Shown here: one piece after another, positions 7,061-10,086 of the stretch
Layout of the letters: each line of letters opens with the position of its first letter
How positions within the stretch are numbered: the stretch's first letter is position 1
The notes under the pieces: generated by a model
What the model was told of the DNA's origin: nothing
The model's input: the letters and a program-made list of their open reading frames with translations, nothing else
The model's database searches: none
Made by a program: the position numbers and the translations under genes
Assembly (NCBI GenBank): GCA_030698645.1
Contig: JAUYMV010000163.1
Coordinates: 1 to 10,086 of the forward strand
DNA from: Mesorhizobium sp.
GTDB lineage: Bacteria > Pseudomonadota > Alphaproteobacteria > Rhizobiales > Rhizobiaceae
Direction of reading: 5' to 3'
DNA length: 10,086 nt

Positions 7061-7363
7061 CTACCAGCGCGTCGGCTCGCCGGGCGCCGAGGGTTCGATC
7101 GCCAGCGCGTGCACGCTGCCGTCGAGTTCGGTCGACAGCACGTCGTTGACCGCGCGGTGGCGGTTGATCCGGCTGACGCCATCGAATTTCGCCGAAACGA
7201 TGCGGACCCGGAAATGCGTCTCGCCGGAGCCGTCGAACGTGCCGTGGTGATCCGAGCCGGTATGGTGGTGCCCGGCGTGGAGATGGCTCTCGTTGATCAC
7301 CACGAGCTGGCTTGGTGCGAAGGCCGCCGTGAGCTTCTGCTCGATCTTCTGCTGCATGGACAT
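7061..7363 (-). CDS. bolA: BolA family protein with a His-rich loop
   Basis: BolA-family proteins are about 100 residues, act in the cytosol, usually bind a [2Fe-2S] cluster together with a monothiol glutaredoxin, and influence iron handling and stress responses. This one has 100 residues with the family helix-turn region VSRINRHRAVNDVL at 63-76 and the N-terminal helix followed by INESHLHAGH. It carries a His-rich stretch at 27-40 (His27, 29, 32-34, 39, 40) typical of alphaproteobacterial BolA. The ATG at 7363 is supported by GAAGGA (complement of 7372-7377) 8 bases upstream. The gene is convergent with corC across 9 bases, so the two mRNAs probably overlap at their 3' ends. It is divergent from the J-domain gene. 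The proposed partner glutaredoxin is not in the window. Confidence 0.94.
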   Translation of the reverse strand: MSMQQKIEQKLTAAFAPSQLVVINESHLHAGHHHTGSDHHGTFDGSGETHFRVRIVSAKFDGVSRINRHRAVNDVLSTELDGSVHALAIEPSAPGEPTRW

Positions 7364-7424
7364 TCGCGCGTTCCTTCACCATATGGGTCGTCTCCGCGCC
7401 GAGACGCGTTCATGACCGATTCAC

Positions 7425-7454
7425 GCGATACGACCATGATCGCTGAAAAGTCAA
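7425..7454 (-). promoter_or_regulatory. Candidate promoter for bolA
   Basis: On the minus strand TTGACT (7449-7454) precedes TATCGC (7425-7430) by 18 bases. The -35 is strong and the -10 moderate. Transcription would start near 7418, giving a leader of about 55 bases. Confidence 0.4.
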
Positions 7455-7457
7455 TTC

Positions 7458-7485
7458 TTGTATCCTTTCGCGAAGCACTCATAAT
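7458..7485 (+). promoter_or_regulatory. Candidate leaderless promoter for the J-domain gene
   Basis: TTGTAT (7458-7463) and CATAAT (7480-7485) are 16 bases apart. The -10 matches the consensus at five of six positions. It ends 6 bases before the ATG at 7492, so transcription would begin at or next to the start codon. There is no Shine-Dalgarno sequence upstream of the ATG, which agrees with leaderless translation. Confidence 0.5.
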
Positions 7486-7491
7486 CAGTCG

Positions 7492-8106
7492 ATGTCAGCC
7501 TACTCGAAACATTTCGAACGGATTCGCGTTCGCCCCGACCCGGATGCGGAGCTGAAGGCGCATGCGCCCCGCTGCCAGTGGGACGGCTGCGCTGAGGCGG
7601 GCATGTTCAAGGCGCCGGTCGGGCGCATGAAGGAGGGCGAGTATTTCCGCTTCTGCATCGACCACGTGCGCGAGTACAACAAGGGCTACAACTACTTCTC
7701 CGGCCTGCGCGACACCGACATCGCGCGCTTCCAGAAGGAGGCGCTGACCGGCCACCGGCCGACCTGGGCGATGGGCGTCAATGCGAGCACGCGCTCGACG
7801 CCGGAATTCGCCACCAAGCGTTCGGGGCGCGCCGGCTACTACAACCGCATGCGCGATCCGTTCAACCTGTTCGGCACGGGCGGCGCGAAGCCCGCGCCGC
7901 AGCGCAAGCCCAAGGCGCTTGAGGCCAAGGCGCTCGAAACGCTTGGCCTTGCGGCCGGCGCCACTGGCGAAGAGATCAAGTCGCGCTATAAGCAGTTGGT
8001 GAAACAGCACCATCCGGACGCCAATGGCGGCAACCGGGAATCCGAGGATCGTTTTCGCGACGTCATCCAGGCCTATCGGCAGCTCAAGCAGGCGGGCTTT
8101 TGCTAG
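7492..8106 (+). CDS. J-domain (DnaJ-like) protein with an N-terminal Cys/His motif
   Basis: A 204-residue protein with a C-terminal J domain (about 144-204). The defining HPD tripeptide is at 174-176, preceded by the basic helix EIKSRYKQLVKQH, so it should stimulate a DnaK-type Hsp70. It lacks the Gly/Phe linker and zinc-finger and substrate domains of true DnaJ, and the J domain is at the end rather than the beginning. The N-terminal part (about 25-95) has Cys28 and Cys33 in RCQWDGC and Cys55 and His58 in FCIDHVREYN, spaced so that they could bind a metal; this is inferred. The middle, 98-143, is basic and probably disordered. The start at 7492 is the first ATG in frame, with no ribosome binding site and a promoter right against it. 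Proteins of this layout are common next to cobS in rhizobia (recalled), but the client is unknown. Confidence 0.87.
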   Translation: MSAYSKHFERIRVRPDPDAELKAHAPRCQWDGCAEAGMFKAPVGRMKEGEYFRFCIDHVREYNKGYNYFSGLRDTDIARFQKEALTGHRPTWAMGVNASTRSTPEFATKRSGRAGYYNRMRDPFNLFGTGGAKPAPQRKPKALEAKALETLGLAAGATGEEIKSRYKQLVKQHHPDANGGNRESEDRFRDVIQAYRQLKQAGFC

Positions 8107-8147
8107 GCTGGCAACAGGACGGGTCGCAAGCCGGGCAACATTCTTCA

Positions 8148-8167
8148 GTTGGGTGTTTCCACCCGAC
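8148..8167. terminator. Hairpin between the J-domain gene and cobS (possible terminator or leader structure)
   Basis: GTTGGGTG (8148-8155) can pair with CACCCGAC (8160-8167) around the loop TTTC, giving an 8-base-pair stem with one G-U pair. It lies 41 bases after the J-domain gene stop and 81 bases before the cobS start. No T-run follows on the plus strand, so if it ends transcription it would not be a classical intrinsic terminator. It may instead be part of the cobS leader. The remaining bases of 8107-8245 show no cobalamin riboswitch B12 box. Confidence 0.35.
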
Positions 8168-8239
8168 CGGGACATGCGCTAAACACGGCCCCGAAAAATC
8201 CACGCAACAGGCGGCGCAACCCGGGACCACCGGCGCGCT

Positions 8240-8244
8240 GGAGG
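8240..8244 (+). promoter_or_regulatory. cobS ribosome binding site that decides between two ATG codons
   Basis: GGAGG is followed by two consecutive in-frame ATG codons at 8246 and 8249. Spacing is 1 base to the first, too short, and 4 bases to the second, which is therefore favoured although still short. Confidence 0.6.
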
Positions 8245-8248
8245 CATG

Positions 8249-9235
8249 ATGAACAGGGTCGACCGCGACATAGCCAATCTCCCCGACACCACGGTTTCGG
8301 TGCAGGACACCTTCGGCTTCGAATCGAAAATGCTGGTGCCGGCCTATTCGGTCGGCGACGAACATGTGCCGGATCTCGATCCCGACTACATCTTCGACGA
8401 GGCGACCACGCTGGCGATCCTCGCCGGCTTCGCCTTCAACCGCCGCGTCATCGTCTCCGGCTACCACGGCACCGGCAAATCGACGCATATCGAGCAGGTT
8501 GCCGCCCGGCTCAACTGGCCGATGGTGCGCGTCAATCTCGACAGCCATGTCAGCCGCATCGATCTCGTCGGCAAGGACGCCATCGTCGTGCGCGACGGCA
8601 TGCAGGTGACCGAGTTCCGCGATGGCATCCTGCCCTGGGCCTACCAGCACAATGTCGCGCTGGTCTTCGACGAGTACGACGCCGGCCGCCCCGACGTCAT
8701 GTTCGTCATCCAGCGCGTGCTCGAATCGTCCGGCCGCCTGACGCTGCTCGACCAGTCCCGCGTGATTCGGCCGCATCCGGCCTTCCGCCTGTTCGCCACC
8801 GCCAACACGGTCGGCCTCGGCGACACGACCGGCCTCTATCACGGCACGCAGCAGATCAACCAGGCGCAGATGGACCGCTGGTCGATCGTCACGACGCTCA
8901 ACTACCTGCCGCACGACAAGGAAGTCGCCATCATCCTGGCCAAGGCCAAGCACTACCGCAACGACAAGGGCCGCGAGATCGTCAACAAGATGGTGCGCGT
9001 CGCCGACATGACGCGCTCGGCCTTCATCAATGGCGACCTGTCGACGGTGATGAGCCCGCGCACGGTCATCATGTGGGCCGAGAACGCCGAGATCTTCGGC
9101 AATGTCGGCATGGCCTTCCGGCTCACATTCCTCAACAAGTGCGACGAACTGGAGCGCTCGGTGGTGGCCGAATTCTACCAGCGCGCCTTCGGCGAGGAGC
9201 TGAAGGAAAGCGCGATCAACGTGGTGCTGGGATAG
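8249..9235 (+). CDS. cobS: Cobaltochelatase subunit CobS (AAA+ ATPase)
   Basis: CobS is the AAA+ subunit of the ATP-dependent cobalt chelatase (CobN-CobS-CobT), which inserts cobalt into hydrogenobyrinic acid a,c-diamide in the aerobic cobalamin pathway. It resembles BchI/ChlI of magnesium chelatase and assembles in rings with CobT. The protein has 328 residues, or 329 from the ATG at 8246, the normal size. The N-terminal segment with [13 protein letters not shown] is family-typical. Walker A is GYHGTGKST (71-79), Walker B is ALVFDEYD (137-144), the sensor-1 asparagine is in FATANT (182-187), and the arginine-finger region is QMDRW (207-211). No promoter or B12 riboswitch is convincing upstream. 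cobT follows after 12 bases, so the two are an operon. CobN, which binds the corrinoid, is not in the window. Confidence 0.97.
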   Translation: MNRVDRDIANLPDTTVSVQDTFGFESKMLVPAYSVGDEHVPDLDPDYIFDEATTLAILAGFAFNRRVIVSGYHGTGKSTHIEQVAARLNWPMVRVNLDSHVSRIDLVGKDAIVVRDGMQVTEFRDGILPWAYQHNVALVFDEYDAGRPDVMFVIQRVLESSGRLTLLDQSRVIRPHPAFRLFATANTVGLGDTTGLYHGTQQINQAQMDRWSIVTTLNYLPHDKEVAIILAKAKHYRNDKGREIVNKMVRVADMTRSAFINGDLSTVMSPRTVIMWAENAEIFGNVGMAFRLTFLNKCDELERSVVAEFYQRAFGEELKESAINVVLG

Positions 9236-9247
9236 CGGCGGGAGAGC

Positions 9248-10086
9248 ATGGCAGGCCCCGGCGACAACACACGCGGCAAGCCGAAGACGGGCGGTGACGG
9301 CGAGGCCGTCAAGCGCGCCATCTCGGTGTGCGTGCGCGCCATCGCGGGCGATCCCGCGCTGGAGGTCAGCTTCGCCAAGGACAAGCCGGCGCTGGCAGGT
9401 TCCCGCGCCCGCCTGCCGGAAATCCCCAAGAAGCCGACGCGCGCCGACATCGCGATCACGCGCGGCCTGGGCGATTCGATGGCGCTCCGGCGCGCCTGCC
9501 ATGACGCGTCGATCCATGCGAAGCTGGCGCCGGAAGGCAAGCAGGCCCGCGCGGTCTATGATGCCGTCGAGCAGGCCCGCGTCGAGGCGATCGGCGCGCG
9601 CGCCATGACCGGCGTCGCCGACAATCTGTCGAGCATGCTCGAGGACCGCTACCTCAAGAACAACCTCGCCGGCGTCACCGAACAGGCCGACGCCCCGATC
9701 GAGGACGCCATCGCGCTGATGGTGCGCGAGAAGCTGACCGGCCGCGCCGTTCCGAAGAGCGCCGAGAAGGTCGTCAGCCTCTGGCGCGACTGGGTGGAGA
9801 ACAAGGCCGGCGCCGACTTCGAGGGGCTCGCCGCGTCGCTGTCCGACCAGAACGCGTTCGCCCGCGTCGTGCGCGAGATGCTGGTCTCAATGGAGATGGC
9901 CGAGGAGCTCGGCGACGACCAGCAGAACGAGGACGACAGCCAGGACGACGAGGACCAGCCGCAGGGCGACGACAACAACGAAGAGGGCGGCGAGGACGAT
10001 TCGGGCGGCGACCAGTCCGACAGCGAGGAGACCGATTCGTCGGGCGAGGAGCAGGAAGCCGGCGAGATGGAGGCGTCCGACGCCAC
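9248..10086 (+). CDS. cobT: Cobaltochelatase subunit CobT, 5' part (runs off the window)
   Basis: CobT is the partner of CobS in aerobic cobalt chelatase, related to the BchD/ChlD subunit of magnesium chelatase. The visible 279 codons start with [11 protein letters not shown] and include family stretches such as [15 protein letters not shown] (72-86), [20 protein letters not shown] (116-135) and [10 protein letters not shown] (177-186). From about residue 219 to the window edge the protein is a Glu/Asp/Gln/Ser/Gly-rich acidic linker, as expected for CobT. The C-terminal VWA domain with its metal-binding MIDAS site, which in the family brings the length to about 630 residues, lies beyond the window. 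The ATG at 9248 follows GGAG (9241-9244) by 3 bases. No stop codon occurs in this frame before 10086, so the gene is complete as far as it is seen and not broken. Confidence 0.96.
   Translation, partial: MAGPGDNTRGKPKTGGDGEAVKRAISVCVRAIAGDPALEVSFAKDKPALAGSRARLPEIPKKPTRADIAITRGLGDSMALRRACHDASIHAKLAPEGKQARAVYDAVEQARVEAIGARAMTGVADNLSSMLEDRYLKNNLAGVTEQADAPIEDAIALMVREKLTGRAVPKSAEKVVSLWRDWVENKAGADFEGLAASLSDQNAFARVVREMLVSMEMAEELGDDQQNEDDSQDDEDQPQGDDNNEEGGEDDSGGDQSDSEETDSSGEEQEAGEMEASDA

Larger units (their letters stand above)
7364..7491. other. Divergent promoter region between bolA and the J-domain gene
   Basis: These 128 bases hold back-to-back promoter candidates whose -35 elements are only 3 bases apart, plus the palindrome TTCGCGAA at 7467-7474 between the -35 and -10 of the rightward one. 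No RNA gene is seen. Confidence 0.6.

Noticed and set aside
8084..9517. Long open frame (477 codons) on the minus strand opposite cobS and the start of cobT.
   Set aside because: The composition (His/Asp/Arg/Val-rich, no motif) is typical of antisense frames to high-GC genes, and cobS and cobT are certain on the plus strand.
9900..10086. Repetitive acidic coding stretch at the right edge as a possible repeat array or frameshifted region.
   Set aside because: It reads cleanly in the cobT frame as the Asp/Glu-rich linker known for CobT, with no regular DNA repeat unit.

Overview
The window looks like a chromosomal housekeeping segment of an alphaproteobacterium of the order Hyphomicrobiales (Rhizobiales), most likely in or near Phyllobacteriaceae (Mesorhizobium/Aminobacter type). 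The evidence is high GC with strong third-position G/C bias, protein sequences of rhizobial type, the aerobic cobaltochelatase genes cobS and cobT, and a short palindromic repeat at the left edge of a kind familiar from rhizobial genomes. The genus is inferred from resemblance, not from a search.

Left half (58-3884), all on the minus strand and read right to left: a 49-residue single-pass membrane protein, a XerD-type tyrosine recombinase, accA (acetyl-CoA carboxylase carboxyltransferase alpha), a YafK-type L,D-transpeptidase lipoprotein, and a TusA-family sulfur carrier protein. The first two are 12 bases apart and the last two overlap by 22 bases. Gaps of 105 and 186 bases flank accA, so internal promoters are likely.

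Centre (3885-7051): a 170-base divergent promoter region separates this cluster from a tight plus-strand operon aroK-aroB-corC. aroK and aroB encode shikimate pathway steps 5 and 2. They are 1 base apart, and aroB overlaps the following CNNM/CBS-domain membrane transporter gene in an ATGA junction.

Right part (7061-10086): bolA is on the minus strand, convergent with corC across only 9 bases. It is divergent from a J-domain protein gene that carries an N-terminal Cys/His motif and appears to have a leaderless promoter. After 139 non-coding bases come cobS and cobT, the AAA+ and VWA-type subunits of the cobalt chelatase that inserts cobalt into hydrogenobyrinic acid a,c-diamide. cobT is cut by the window edge before its VWA domain and is open in its frame to the end.

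I see no insertion sequence, prophage, CRISPR array, rRNA or tRNA, and no clear new defence or metabolic system. The items most worth a second look are small: the conserved-looking J-domain protein next to cobST, its probable leaderless start, an inverted repeat lying inside the predicted promoter of the small membrane protein and xerD, and the small membrane protein itself.
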